NCBI GenBank assembly: GCA_949358305.1
Contig: OX442314.1
Location: forward strand, 25,963,118 to 26,027,117
Direction of reading: 5' to 3'
Length of the DNA stretch: 64,000 nt
Origin: Strigamia acuminata
Taxonomy: Eukaryota; Arthropoda; Chilopoda; Geophilomorpha; Linotaeniidae
The notes beneath the pieces are model-generated. The model was not told the DNA's origin. It saw only the letters and a program-made list of their open reading frames with translations, and did not search any database. The translations under genes and the position numbers were made by a program. This document shows, piece by piece, positions 19,915 through 31,364 of this stretch (position 1 is its first letter; every line of letters starts with the position of its first letter).

Positions 19915-22900
19915 TCACACGATTATGTCACCGGTTTCGGTGGTGAAGATTGGGTTGGTGGTGGTTGTTGATGAAGAAACTCGTGATGGATGGTGATGCT
20001 GATGACGTGGGAGGTGCCGCTGACCAATTTCTCTAGGCAGCACGTGCAGATCTATTTTTTCCATGCCTTGAGTGTCACCCACACCATTGGCGCGCAGTCT
20101 TTTCTGCGCTTCAAGGGTGGCACGTAATGTTTTCCGTTTCTACAATACCACAGTCAAATATATTAACTCTATATCAACAATTTCACATTGCTCAACCTGA
20201 ATGGTCCTCCGCCATTTATCAGCAGCGTGTCGAGCTAGCTCCATCCTCTTTTGACGAGTGATTTGGTGTTTTTTGTAGATAATTTCGATGATAATAAGAC
20301 CAACTCCGCCCACTATACCCGCAGCCACCAGAATAAATACGCCTGCAATTAAAAAAAAATTAATTTAGTAATATTTTTAATATTTTTAACATTTTATTCG
20401 ACGCACCGGCCATGTTTTTTAATCCCAAAGTAGCTGGTGTTTTTTCTGATTGTTGACACCCTTCTCCATCACCCTTATGAATCCAGTCCTTGTCCAAATC
20501 TTCCATAAATCCATCTACCATTCACAATTATTAATTTAATTTAATTTAATTTAATTTAATTTAATTTATATCGATAAAAGCTTACTTTCGTGAAAGCTTA
20601 AAATGGCTAGTGTGACTTTATCGGACCAGGGACTATTCTTTTTAAGGGCAATGCCATAACCAGAGCGACCGAATAGTTCTCCTGCAGTTACTAACTCGCA
20701 ATCCTGAGCAGCTTCGTACTCTAATCGTGAAGAATCCCATATGAAGGCTTTTAATTTGCTGCAATTAAATATATAAAACGTAGAAATAAATGCAAAGGAT
20801 ATTCACAAACTTTACCCACCCACTCTTAACCGCAATAATTGCTTCTTCTGCTGTATCATAATTATTACTCTCCATTGTCCGATACATATTGGACAGTTCC
20901 ACTTGTCTTTTGAAATACATATCGACAGCGCTACCCCTAACAGTGGCGTAGGTGAAGTTCTCAACGGGGTTGCGGAGCTATTGCCAATAAATTCAATTAA
21001 AAAAAACATCTACCAGTACACTCAAACCTTAAATATTAACTCGGGCGTCGTTAATGCCTGACAGACTGGTCTCTGGACGCTCAAGGACAAGGAACGCGGC
21101 TAAATTAGCTGTGTAGGAGGCGACGATGATCATCGCAAAACCTGCCCACACCATTCCTAAAACGCGGGCACTAAAACTACGAGGAGTGCCTGCAATACAA
21201 TTGATGCGTGTGAGTAAGAAATGCATCATATCGTATCGTATCGTTTCACCTTCCCCAATGCCACTATTCAGCAACACTCCCCACGCAAACCATATGGCGC
21301 TGGAAAGGTTGAGCGCATCCTCTTCAGTTGCGTCACTATTGGCCAGTTTGAATCGACCAAATGGACTAAAACGATCCAGCAAGTACAGTACCAAAGCCAC
21401 CACATGAACGGCTACCATCACTAATATCCAGAGCGTATCTTGGAATGGTTGAAGGAAAGAGACTAACGTGGACGTTTTTGGTTGCTAAAATAGATAAATA
21501 TTACAATATTTAGCATTCAAACGCACCAAAACATACAAAACAAAGCCATACTTTTCTTTCGAGAATCGTTATGCCTTGATATTTAAATGGTTTGGAAAAA
21601 TCAACAACAAACGAGCGCTCTTGATTGATGGTCAAAGGTGCTACAATCATATCTGCTTTGTCGTTCACTAATTCGCCAACTAAACCGGTCCATTCTTTCT
21701 TGTCAGAGTTGTTAACCTGCAAATATTAATCAATTAATATCTCTTTATTGATTGATTGATTGATTGATGGCACTTACTCTGTCGTAACTGCCATATTGCG
21801 GGTCTTCTCCGAGGTGAAGAACATAAGTGAAGTTCACTTTATTTGCCAACTCTTGAAGTAATTGGATGCAGTAACCCCTGCAACAATACTTGACTTCGGC
21901 TGTAGGTTTTTGATAAGAATTAAATTGCGCTTTTATTTCCAATTTGATTAACACTCTTTACTGTCGGTTGTCCTGTTGTACCATGGACACGCGACTTCGT
22001 CTTGGTGGCATTTTTCATTCTTGCCGACCATTCGTCCCCAGACGAACGGCTTGTCAATCAGTGTTGCGACCTACGTGTAACGATGTAAAGCGGTGAGGGC
22101 GATTGACAAAATACCAAACTACTAGTTAAGTTACTCTTAAATTGGATGGAATCATGATTCCTTCTGGTTTCATAGTTTCATTGCCGGGCCAAATAATGGG
22201 ATCATATCCTTGCATTCGTAATTCCATTTTAAGTTTTACCTGTGTAATTTTTAATACTTTAATATATTTTACAAACATACAATTGATCTTTACCTTGGAA
22301 TTAACATATTCTCCTACGGGCATGTGTATTCCATTTTGTACATTTATTATATCGTACTCTGCACTCAGTCGGTCTCCATTGTCATCGAAAGCAACACGTC
22401 CGGTGCGTCCATAAATTAGGGATTGTTCTTTAATATAACTACGGAAAACAATTATAACCAATTTTCTTAACATAATTCATAACGTTAGAGAGTTTGCGGG
22501 ATGCATTTTTCCCTTACAGTTAAAGACTATACGGTATAAAAATAATGTAAGGGAAAATGATAAATTAAGTTTTTGCGGGCTGCACTTTTCCCTTATCACT
22601 GCACTATTTCAGCCAACTACTGACAGTTAGTAATTTTGGGCCTAAAAATTCAATTTGGGGGCGTAAAGGTGCAAATTTCTGCATAAAATTCCATTATTAT
22701 GCTTATAAAGTATGGTTTTGAGCCTAAAATTCAATTTTGGACCTCACTTATCATTCAATCTACGTACCTATGACTGTGATGTGTTTGATCGGGACAACAA
22801 AATAATCGCCATTTGCAATGGGCGGAGCTAACAATATAGTGTTCTCAATTCTGATTGGCTGCGCTATATTTTAATTTAGTGTTGAAAACGATACACTAAA

Positions 22901-24353
22901 GATTTTTCCCTTACGATATGGCACTAAAATAGTGTAAAATGCATCTCGCAAAGTCTCTATTGGTTACTTTACCTTATAAATTTTTTCCCCGTTTCCCAAG
23001 CTTGCACCCCCGTGTAATTGCAATCTTTAGGTGCTTCCGTTACATTCTCGCTATGATACATTTTTCGGAGTGCCTGGGCTAGCACGTATACACTGTCTTG
23101 AATATGAGAGGCCTCGTCACTGGCATTAACCAGTTTCAAGCCAAGGATACCTAATGAAAAAAATCATTATATATTATGGAGTATATATTTATTAGGTTTA
23201 TTATATTTACCATCAGGTCGATTGGGTGCATCCAAAGCTTGTTCTGTTACTAACCAAACAAAACCGGCTTCGGTCATATTAAGATTTTCAGCATCTCGAA
23301 AAATTACTTCCGCATCTTCCATACTAATTGAATTATATAGTGTGTAAATTGAGTTCACGCTATCCGTTGAATTTACCTCGCGTAAAGAAGATACACTCTT
23401 GATTGCGTTGCATCTTTTGCTTCTTGTAAATCAGTTAAAAGTGAAGTTAATCCCGGTTGAAATTCAACAATTTTTTCAACCTAAATACGCGTAAAGCATT
23501 AATGATAACACATTCTGGATTTTAAATGAACTTTTCTTTCTTTTTTACTTTGATTTCTTGTTCGTCCGGTAAATTTTGAGCTATGTTTTGGAAACGACCA
23601 AGCAAACCATTTCCATCTGCATCTGAGCTGTGAATAAATATCACTTTACGGTACTGGAAATATGTCAACAGTTCCACCCACACATCAGCTTGGTGAGAAT
23701 ATGGAGGCACTGTCCGAAGAAATGACACATGTATGTTCTGTAAATCATTCAACAAAAATTATTTTAAACAAAATCGCCATAATGGTATGAACCATTTTAG
23801 AAACACTGCCATCTGGTGACAAAACAAAACATAACTTAGTAGTGTTCTAGCAAGCTCAGCGCACTAATGTCGTATAAAATATGTTTGCACTTACTTTGTC
23901 CGAAAAAGCACTATCCCTTGAACTTATTCCTATAACAGGAATATGATAAAAGCCACAAGTGTAAGATACTGATGCGGGCGACAACTCGCCCTTGATCGGA
24001 TGACTGACGATGACAGCGTACACCTGGGCTGCAATCAGAGTCTCGCATACGGACAAGGCAGTGCGGATAGGATTAGGATTCATTAGAATGGTAGCAGCAT
24101 ACAGAGTGACACCCGGAGGAAGCATATTTGGTTCGAAGTTGACATCTTCAATTGCTTGATAGAATAGTGCGACACTGTCGCCACTGCTTAGGACACCCCC
24201 GATGTTGTATATCTTGGGGTTCGCAGCGGTTCGAGGTAGTGCAGTGAAGCAAACTGACACAAATAACAATGACAACGACATGCGGAGGACATTAATAGGG
24301 CTTCCACAGAGTGACATAGGAATCGGGTTTGCAGAGTCTTTGATGGCAGCCAT
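19915..24353 (-). CDS. Nmdar1: NMDA-type glutamate receptor subunit 1 (GluN1), 17 coding exons
   Basis: Coding exons (minus strand, 5' to 3'): 23895-24353, 23549-23737, 23377-23480, 23211-23323, 22973-23150, 22294-22438, 22135-22239, 21962-22070, 21778-21899, 21552-21716, 21250-21484, 21041-21189, 20820-20977, 20586-20758, 20407-20514, 20197-20342 and 19915-20139. Phases agree throughout, giving about 960 residues, the normal GluN1 length. A signal peptide is followed by the amino-terminal domain ([15 protein letters not shown]). The ligand-binding halves follow ([22 protein letters not shown]), then the M2 pore loop ([12 protein letters not shown]) and the M3 gate [10 protein letters not shown]. 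The second lobe ([13 protein letters not shown]) and M4 come next, then a short calmodulin-site-like tail. GluN1 binds glycine or D-serine and is the obligate subunit of the channel. Introns are short except those holding MITEs. Confidence 0.95.
22486..22965. mobile_element. MITE-like element in an NMDAR1 intron
   Basis: Opposed ends GAGAGTTTGCGGGATGCATT (about 22488) and AATGCATCTCGCAAAGTCTC (about 22957) form terminal inverted repeats of ~25 bp with a few mismatches. The left TIR motif is partly repeated inside, near 22573. It explains why this intron is about 530 bp while most are under 100. Confidence 0.65.
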
Positions 24354-24754
24354 CGTGGTGACTGACTGGTGATTTATTTGCGGTCTTTTTCTATGCCCAA
24401 CGATTTCTTAACGATGAATACTGCATCACTGAAGAAAGAAAGACAAAACAAATACACAAGACTAATTAACATTTTTGTACAACATTTTTAAACAAACTGT
24501 GAAACTGCTTCCATGTTTTCACGGCTAGACTGGGAACAAATTTAATACTGGGAAATCTAGATACGTCGGGCCACAGGGTCAGGCTAGTGAAAGAAAAATT
24601 CACAGGGATCGGTTTTCGGCTTTAAAATCCGAGTATTTTATTGTTCAATTTAAATTTACATTTCATGTTAATTGTTAAATCCTCACTTTGAATTTACTAA
24701 TTGCTCTCCTTGTTGGTTCACAATGCACGTCATTACGAATTGTTGGCTTACGTA

Positions 24755-25517
24755 CAGGGTGGTGCAGAAAGTCTGGTTCACAGTAAATAATTTCCAAACC
24801 GTTTTAGATGTTGATTCAGCAAAATGATTGTTTAGATAGTATGTCGGGGGAAATCCAATTATGACATCCAATTTGACCTCTGTCATCTTCAAGGTCATCC
24901 ATATTGTAACTCGAGAACCGTGACAGTTAGAGCAAAAAAGTGAATTAGAAAGTTGTAGAGCATCATCCAATTAGTCTAGAACTGTTCTTAAAAAAATTAT
25001 TTCTTAGGGAAAAGTTTTGAGAAAAAAAGGTTTGAAATGTTAGTCTACTCAGCTTTGTAACCTAAAACTATCATGTGGAATGTATTTCCAAAATAAATTA
25101 TTTTCTTTCTTTTGTATTTCCTCTCTTCCACTTACAAGTATGACCCAATAAAGTGTCCTAATTGAGGATTAGCTTGGTTGCCTCAATAGTTTTAGGTTAC
25201 AAAGCTGAGTTACAATGCTGAGTAGGCCAATGTTTCAGATCGTTTTTCTCAAAACTTTTCCTTAAGAAATAATTTTTTTAAGAACAGTTCTAGACTAATT
25301 GGATGATGCTCTACAACTTTCTAATTCACTTTTTTGCTCTAACTGTCACGGTTCTCGAGTTACAATATGGATGACCTTGAAGATGACCTCAGAGGTCAAA
25401 TTGGATGTCATAATTGGATTTCCCCCGACATACTATCTAAACAATCATTTTGCTGAATCAACATCTAAAACGGTTTGGAAATTATTTACTGTGAACCAGA
25501 CTTTCTGCACCACCCTG
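24755..25517. mobile_element. 763-bp foldback MITE with TA target duplication
   Basis: Ends CAGGGTGGTGCAGAAAGT and its complement, with arms of about 320 bp that are nearly perfect, a spacer near 25073-25187, and TA at 24753-24754 and 25518-25519. Open frames appear on both arms only because the arms mirror each other. It is inserted in the left flank of the palindrome described next. Confidence 0.85.
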
Positions 25518-25559
25518 TATATAAGGCGTTTGGTTTCTAATCAATTTATTATTGTTGTA

Positions 25560-25817
25560 ATGTCCGGAACACAGATCCCCGAAGACTTGTCATTTACCGA
25601 ATACGTTACTGACAATTCATGTTCAACGAGTGATTTGTACAATCCTGTAACCCCTCCTACTAAACTAAATGAAGTTACTGGAGTCATCGAATTGTGCCGA
25701 TATCGCGAACCACAACCTCGAAGTTATAGTGCTTTGAAGCGCGTCCGTTGTCTACTATACTTGATTGCTCGTCGCCGTCGTTACGACGTCGAGGCTACCG
25801 TTGTAGTAGACGACTGA
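25560..25817 (+). CDS. Unrecognised small ORF, left copy
   Basis: ATG 25560 to TGA 25817, about 85 codons. It starts MSGTQIPEDLSFTEYV and includes GVIELCRYREP, an acidic N-terminal half and an Arg-rich C-terminus. I do not recognise the family. Relative to its inverted partner it has an 18-bp insertion and a 30-bp deletion, both multiples of three. It may be a truncated 5' exon rather than a complete gene. Confidence 0.35.
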   Translation: MSGTQIPEDLSFTEYVTDNSCSTSDLYNPVTPPTKLNEVTGVIELCRYREPQPRSYSALKRVRCLLYLIARRRRYDVEATVVVDD

Positions 25818-26013
25818 CGCGCTTCAAAGCACTAACGTCAAGGTTGTGGTTGGCTTTAAATTTAACGAGTTCGGGTTCGGGTTCGCGATATCGGCACAAT
25901 TCGATGACTCCAGTAACTTCATTTACAGGATTGTACGAATCACTCGTTGAACATGAATTGTCAGTAACGTATTCGGTAAATGACAAGTCTTCGGGGATCT
26001 GTGTTCCGGACAT
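25795..26013 (-). CDS. Unrecognised small ORF, right copy
   Basis: ATG 26013 to stop at 25795, about 72 codons, mirror of the left copy and overlapping its 3' end. It keeps the MSGTQIPEDLSFTEYV start and GVIELCRYREPEPE. Upstream the frame stays open to 26217, so an earlier start is possible. Function unknown. Confidence 0.35.
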   Translation of the reverse strand: MSGTQIPEDLSFTEYVTDNSCSTSDSYNPVNEVTGVIELCRYREPEPELVKFKANHNLDVSALKRVSRLLQR

Positions 26014-26267
26014 TACAACAATAATACATTGATTAGAAACCAAACGCCTTATATATGTAAGCCAACAATCCGTAATGAATACGTTTGAAGTTTGCATAAA
26101 AAGTGAAATTCCGATAGATTTGTCAAAAAGAAAATCCGTAAGATAAAAATTGGCCTGGGATACCTTTGCATTGACACCTATTGTTTTTAAGGTGATGAAA
26201 ACAAATTTTTTAATCACAAATTTTATTTATCACGTAAGAATTTTATTTTTATGCATAAAATGAACGA

Positions 26268-26345
26268 ATTTCCAATGAAAAACGAGTGTAAACAACATGT
26301 ACACTCGTTTTTATGACTTTTCGAATGCACCTAGTGTCTCAAAAA
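26268..26345. repeat. Short hairpin and dispersed-repeat terminus
   Basis: AAAAACGAGTGTA and TACACTCGTTTTT form a hairpin. It is followed by GACTTTTCGAATGCACCTAGTG, a motif that recurs as the end of a repeat family elsewhere in the window (e.g. 61836-61856, 55706). Confidence 0.6.
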
Positions 26346-26569
26346 ATGTACACACATTTAAATAAAATATACTGTATATTAATAATTAATTTAGGGCAGT
26401 GTTGTTAAATTAACGTTTCTGGTGTAGTTTTTTCCGCTCTTTCGTTTGGTGTTTAGTTTTTGACGATCCGACTTTTCGTTCTCAAGATATTTTGATTTTT
26501 TGATACATTTGTATTGTATACAAACAAAATGGTGGACAAATTTTCATTCTTATTAAGAAATTTACAATG

Positions 26570-26835
26570 GAAAACGAAAACAAGAAAAAGGCCCGTTTTT
26601 TCATTTTCCTGATGAAAGAAAACCAAAAGGAAAACAAAAACAGAAAAAAAGCCAGTTTTTCCTTTGTTCGTTTTCCTGATGAAAGAAAACCAAAAGGAAA
26701 ACAGGAAAAATAAAAAAGGCCTGTTTTCCCTATATTCGTTTTTATTATGAAAATCAATAGGAAAACGAAATCAAGAAAAAGACCCGTTTTTCTTATTTTC
26801 GTTTTCCCTAAAAAAAAAATTGAAAAAAGAGAAAA
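26570..26835. repeat. Four-copy tandem repeat, ~65-85 bp unit
   Basis: Units share CCCGTTTTT...CATTTTCCTGATGAAAGAAAACC and GGAAAAC-rich spacers and diverge progressively. The apparent long open frame on the minus strand is Phe/Lys-rich and is rejected as coding. Confidence 0.6.
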
Positions 26836-26859
26836 ACCTTTATTTTCCTTTACCTGATC

Positions 26860-26884
26860 CTTGGACGAACAGTGTTCGTCCAAG
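26860..26884. mobile_element. 25-bp palindromic element with 7-bp flanking duplication
   Basis: Two 11-bp arms, CTTGGACGAAC and GTTCGTCCAAG, surround AGT. The unit is flanked by CCTGATC at 26853-26859 and 26885-26891. Same family as 11001-11020. Confidence 0.75.
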
Positions 26885-27359
26885 CCTGATCAAAAATGAA
26901 AATGCGGAAAACGAATGATCGGTAACTAGCCAGAAATTCCCGCCAAAATCTCCTCCAAGAATTTCCTCACGATTCTGATTGGCTGTCAAAGTCACATGAC
27001 CAAAACACCAACAAGCTTGAAGCTGGTAAATCAAACAGTTTGATCGGAGCGGGTGAGTTACAAACTCGCTTCAAAACAAAGCTTTGAATAAAAACGCAAG
27101 CTTGCGCTTGCTCAAGCGGGCGAGTTTTTAGCCGCTTTTTCAAGTAAAAGCAAGCTATTAAATTTTACCCGCTCCCTTGTGTTTCCATCTTTAGGTCTTG
27201 CGCTTTTATGGGTCGCTTGGCCGTGAGGCCCCACGGACCCCAAAAACGTCAAAATTTTCTATCAATAAAAATCAATCATCATGTTTTATCGACTTTAGTA
27301 AAACGTGCTTTTCTATTACGATAGAGGCCTCACATCTCACTAAGATCTTGCAGATGCTA

Positions 27360-27560
27360 AAACCACCAATGCTTGCCTAGGACCTGGTTTTACATTTCTA
27401 TGCCTGTCTAGGGCTTCGCATTTTCTGGCTTGCCCAGGGTCAAACATTTCCACTTTCGCTGAGGGCTCCACATTTTCTTTGCTTGTCCAGGGCCTTGCAT
27501 TTACAATTTTTGCTGAAGGCTTCATATGACATTTGCCTAGGGTCTCCCATATGTTAAACC
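27360..27560. repeat. Degenerate ~30-40-bp tandem repeat
   Basis: Repeated text of the form TTGCCTAGGGYC...TTTACATTT, in six or so diverged units (GCCTAGGACC, GTCTAGGGCTT, GCCCAGGGTC, GTCCAGGGCC, GCCTAGGGTC). No gene was seen in 27035-28150. Confidence 0.55.
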
Positions 27561-28584
27561 CAAATTAAAGAATTCAAGAAGATAAACCAGACTAAATGAC
27601 TTTTCGAAAGCAGCTGCTTGTGCAAAATGTTAGCTCAATTTTCTTTCTTATCACTGCACAATTCCTTTAAATGTTCTTATCAGTTAGAGGTACATGCGGG
27701 CAGGCATCCGGCCGATGGTATTTATAATACTGAACCTGTCAATCATTTTTCGCAAGTATAAATCTCTTTTGAAAAGAACAAAATGCTATTTTCGTTTAAA
27801 AATAAACCCGAGTTGAAATAAAAACAAACTAAATATTTCATGACCAGATGTGAGCCACACATTTGCAATCTGCCAGACGAGTTTATTACACCATTTTACA
27901 TTACGTTGCTACTGTTAACAGAAACAACACACTGCTAATCAATAAAGGCGATATATCGTGAGTAAACTGAATTAGTCAATTCGAGTTATCACCAAAATCT
28001 CCATTAATGCAGACTCTGGCAGCATCATGTTGTTGACATTTTAATGCAAAAAAAACAACTTAGTTTTATATCTTGGTCATTCAAATAGCGGATTAATAAT
28101 TAAATAAAATTCTGATTATCACTTGAAACAAAATATATACATTTAAATTACCTGATTGCTTCTCTAATCTCTCAACTTGCTTGAGAGTGGTATTTTCTCT
28201 ACATCTTCCAGATCGATAGGGATGCTTACTTCACTGCAAACCTGCACAGCAGACAAATGCGTGCTGCTGCCACCAAGTGTTAAATTGGCAAACATCAAAG
28301 TACACGCGAGCGAACCTGCGAAGCAAAAAAAAAAGAAAATGAAACAGAAAATCAGAAAATGAGTAAATAAACAGAATTACAAACTATAAAATAAAATTTA
28401 AATTTATAAAAAGGATTAATATTAGAAAGTACAAACACCATCTGATGCTAGTTTTAAAAAGTGAAATTTGGTATCAGGTTTTCTCAACAACCGTCCGAGT
28501 CGTTTTGGATGTCGGGTTTAGTGTATGTTTAGTTCGTTATTTCTTAATGATTTATTTCTGATTTATTTTATTTTCAGGTCCAAA

Positions 28585-29011
28585 ATGGTATTTAGTAGGT
28601 TGAAGTATCTTCCGATACTCTCGACAAATGCTAGAAGATGTTTTTCAACCTCAAAACAACTGAGCAGCGGCGCGCATGCAATGTACGAAAATGAACATCA
28701 AAATGTATTCATTTGCTTCCATTTATATATATTTTTCTTTTAGTATGTGGTATCGTACACCTAGACCACCGCCACGTGATAAACGTTCAAAGTATGCAAT
28801 GACGTTTATTATGAGTTTCATGTGGTGGTGGGTGTTTTGGCACATGTGGACGGACTACGAGCACATTACAGTGAGAATATAGACAGATTAAGTCTAAAAT
28901 ACAATTAATATTACACTAAAAAATATTCTTTAGGGTGAGTTTGAGTATCCTGATCCAGAAAAATGGACCGACGAGGAATTAGGAATTCCACCTGATGACG
29001 TAGAAGAATAG
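28585..29011 (+). CDS. NDUFB2: NADH:ubiquinone oxidoreductase subunit B2 (complex I, ASHI)
   Basis: Three exons: 28585-28682, 28744-28870 and 28934-29011. The N-terminus (MVFSRLKYLPILSTNARRC) looks like a mitochondrial targeting signal. The core is WYRTPRPPPRDKRSK, a Trp-rich single membrane helix (FIMSFMWWWVFWHMWTDYE), then GEFEYPDPEKWTDEELGIPP, the diagnostic C-terminal box of this accessory subunit. The product is about 100 residues, within the family range. The first donor (AT/GTACG) is weak; the alternative AAT/GTATTC does not keep phase. AATAAA is near 29096. The gene is divergent from the NMDAR1 upstream exon. Confidence 0.9.
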
Positions 29012-29123
29012 AAATCGAATTTGCAAAATGTTTATTAATGTTTTAGTTGGTTGAAAAAAAATTAAACAAATTGAAATTCATTGTAAATAAGTAAATAAAT
29101 AAAGTTAGTTGGTCTAGTTTGAG

Positions 29124-29811
29124 TTAACTGAGCCCTTTCATTCGTTCTTGAAGCCAGGGCGAGTTGCGATACAACCGTGTATCGGCGAAGTGTAAAACTG
29201 TACGTTTAAAGAGATAATAATGCAAAACGCTACCTAAAGAGAGAAAAATGTTTTTAAATATTTTTCTTTCTTATTTTTCAATTTAGCAACTTACATAACC
29301 TTTGAAGTACATAAAAGGTTCGCACCGTATCCGTCCAGACGTATGCGTACACATTGTGCCAACGTTTACGCTATATTTTATGTTGAGAAAAAATAAATGA
29401 ATAAATAAAATGAAAGCGATTTCTTATAATAATAACGCACCAGTAGCATGACATGCAATGGAATTGACAGTGCTAGATAAATGAAACTGCAAATAATTGT
29501 GCTTTTATACTTGTATACAAGCATCCCCACAAATCCTGCTTGGAAGATGTAAGTGTTGGAAAATAATAGAAATATTATTATAATTGTGATCATTAATGCT
29601 GTATCTTGAACTCTGAAATTTAAGAAAGCAAAATTAATTAATTTGAAGTCAGATTTAATATCAATATGATTTTTTTTTTTACTTACACATATAACAACAA
29701 CTCGTGTACATTTTGAAGTCTGATTGTCATTCCCAAAACATTGATACCTACATCCAAAATAATAAAAAGATAACTGAGGAATAAAATCCCTCTGAATGTA
29801 CTATACTCCAT
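29124..29811 (-). CDS. TMEM138: Transmembrane protein 138 (ciliary)
   Basis: Exons 29687-29811, 29441-29612, 29295-29370 and 29124-29233 (minus strand) join in phase to 160 residues, the usual length. Four hydrophobic segments are visible. The family-specific text VQDTALMITIIIIFLLFSNT, FQAGFVGML, LALSIPLHV and VWTDTVRTFYVLQRL is clear, ending in WLQERMKGLS. In animals TMEM138 works at the ciliary transition zone. Its stop codon lies about 110 bp from the NDUFB2 stop (tail to tail). Its start is 120 bp from the DERA start on the other strand. Confidence 0.9.
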
Positions 29812-29931
29812 TATTATTACAAAAAATGTAAACAAACAAACAAAGCAAGCAATCAATCCATTTGACCTTCGTTCAGGAAGTAGAGGAGATATCTAAAAGC
29901 TGGACAATTATCGATTGAGTTGCAAGCAAGG
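29812..29931. promoter_or_regulatory. Bidirectional promoter region, TMEM138 / DERA
   Basis: Only 120 bp separate the two start codons on opposite strands, so both promoters and 5' UTRs must share or overlap this stretch. No TATA box is obvious. Confidence 0.6.
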
Positions 29932-31364
29932 ATGTCTGGCATTAAAAAAGACAATTGTCCTTTGGGTATATTATACAAACTTGTTGCCATGTATTTGTTT
30001 TATTTCCAGTTTTATTTCCAGACTTGGAATATATTTCTAAAGTAAGGATTAATTATCCAGCCGTTGTAAAAAGTGCTAATAGAATTGCATCAAGTAGACC
30101 TCTAAAACAGCAATGGCAGGTATCCCAAAAACTGTTTATAAATATAATTTAAGAATACTTTTACAGACATCTAATTTACAGGCAGCTTGGTTGTTGAAAG
30201 CTGTGACATGCTTGGATTTAACCACATTATCTGGCAGTGATACATCAACCAACATTGAAAGATTGTGTCATAAGGCTGCACATCCTATCAGATATGATGT
30301 AATGGATGCTATTGGGTTAAAAAATTCAAGTATGGTATACATTTTATATTAAAATTAAAGAAATAAGACTATTATTTTTGTTCTAGATGATATTACAGTT
30401 GGAGCTGTGTGTGTTTACCCAGCAAGAATTACAGAATGTGTGAAAGTTTTACACGAAATTGGCAATTCCAACATTCCAGTTGCAGCTGGTATATAAATTT
30501 ATAATTTTTGCATCTTAGTATTTATAGATAAAACTATAAATAATATTTAATAATTTTCTAGTTGCTACTGGTTTTCCAAGCGGTCAATACCATCTCTCAA
30601 CACGCCTGGAAGAAATTCGTCTATCCGTAGCTGATGGTGCTAACGAAATTGATATTGTAATTAACCGACCATATGCGTTGTGTGGAAACTGGCAAGGTAT
30701 AAAATACACTCATCATTGAATTCATAAAATAATTTAGACTAAACTGCAATTTAAACATGATTTTATCACAAATATTTGGATTTGTTAAGGTGTTTACGAT
30801 GAAGTTAAAGCAATGAAGAAAGCGTGTGGATCGGCCATTATGAAAACTATTTTAGCAACTGGTGAATTAGGAAGTTTATCTAATGTGTATAAGGCTAGTT
30901 TGGTTTGCATGATGGCAGGTAATGTGAAATTAATTGTAGATTACTGTTAGTGAAGAATTTAAAAGAGTGGGGTTATTATAAGGTGCTGATTTTATAAAAA
31001 CATCAACCGGTAAGGAGGATGTTAATGCAATTCTTCCAGTTGGGCTTGTAATGGTTCGAGCTATTCGTGATTTTTATCACAGGACAAATATTAAAGTATG
31101 CAAATATTATTTTAAATTGTGGAGTTGAATTTGATTGTTTTTAATTTTTAATTTTAGGTTGGCTTTAAACCAGCTGGTGGAATACGCACAGCAAAGGATG
31201 CGCTCGTTTGGTTGACACTTATAAAAGAAGAACTAGGAGACGAGTGGTTGACTCCCAGTTTGTTTAGAATCGGTGCTAGTGGAGTCTTGGGAGATATTGA
31301 ACGACAATTATTCCACTTTGTTACTGGGCGTTACGCCGCGATTAATGAATTTAGTACGGCATAG
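29932..31364 (+). CDS. DERA: Deoxyribose-phosphate aldolase
   Basis: Eight exons: 29932-29965, 30022-30119, 30182-30329, 30387-30488, 30562-30696, 30790-30918, 30983-31095 and 31158-31364, all phase-consistent, about 321 residues. The class I aldolase shows AAWLLKAVTCLDLTTLSGSD, AVCVYPARI, VATGFPSGQ, the Schiff-base lysine in GADFIKTSTGKE, and the second lysine in VGFKPAGGIR. It cleaves 2-deoxyribose-5-phosphate to glyceraldehyde-3-phosphate and acetaldehyde in cytosolic deoxynucleoside breakdown. A polyA-signal-like AATAAA lies just after the stop. Catalytic residues are all present, so the enzyme should be active. Confidence 0.95.

Larger units (their letters stand above)
25520..26076. repeat. 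Palindrome carrying two convergent copies of a small coding sequence
   Basis: About 240-260 bp on each side of a ~45-bp centre (near 25780) are inverted copies. The symmetry continues on the far side of the MITE: TTGGCTTAC at 24742-24750 pairs with GTAAGCCAA at 26057-26065. So the MITE landed at a TA inside one arm. Confidence 0.8.
24428..28315 (-). promoter_or_regulatory. Probable spliced 5' UTR of NMDAR1 with a uORF
   Basis: A pyrimidine-rich 3' splice site (TTTCTTTCTTCAG) lies 75 bases upstream of the NMDAR1 ATG, at 24428/24429. A candidate upstream exon at 28152-28315 has an acceptor (GCTTCGCAG) and a donor (CAATCAG/GTAATT). It contains a 44-codon minus-strand uORF (28295 to 28164). Between them, about 3.7 kb holds only repeats. 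The link is inferred from splice signals and should be tested with RNA reads. Confidence 0.45.

Noticed and set aside
24683-25530. Identical-looking frames starting MDDALQLSNSLFCSN in 24683-24970 and 25299-25530
   Set aside because: They are mirror translations of MITE arms; the TA duplication and TIRs explain the similarity.
26482-26883. 133-codon minus-strand frame
   Set aside because: Phe/Leu/Lys-rich product of a tandem repeat.
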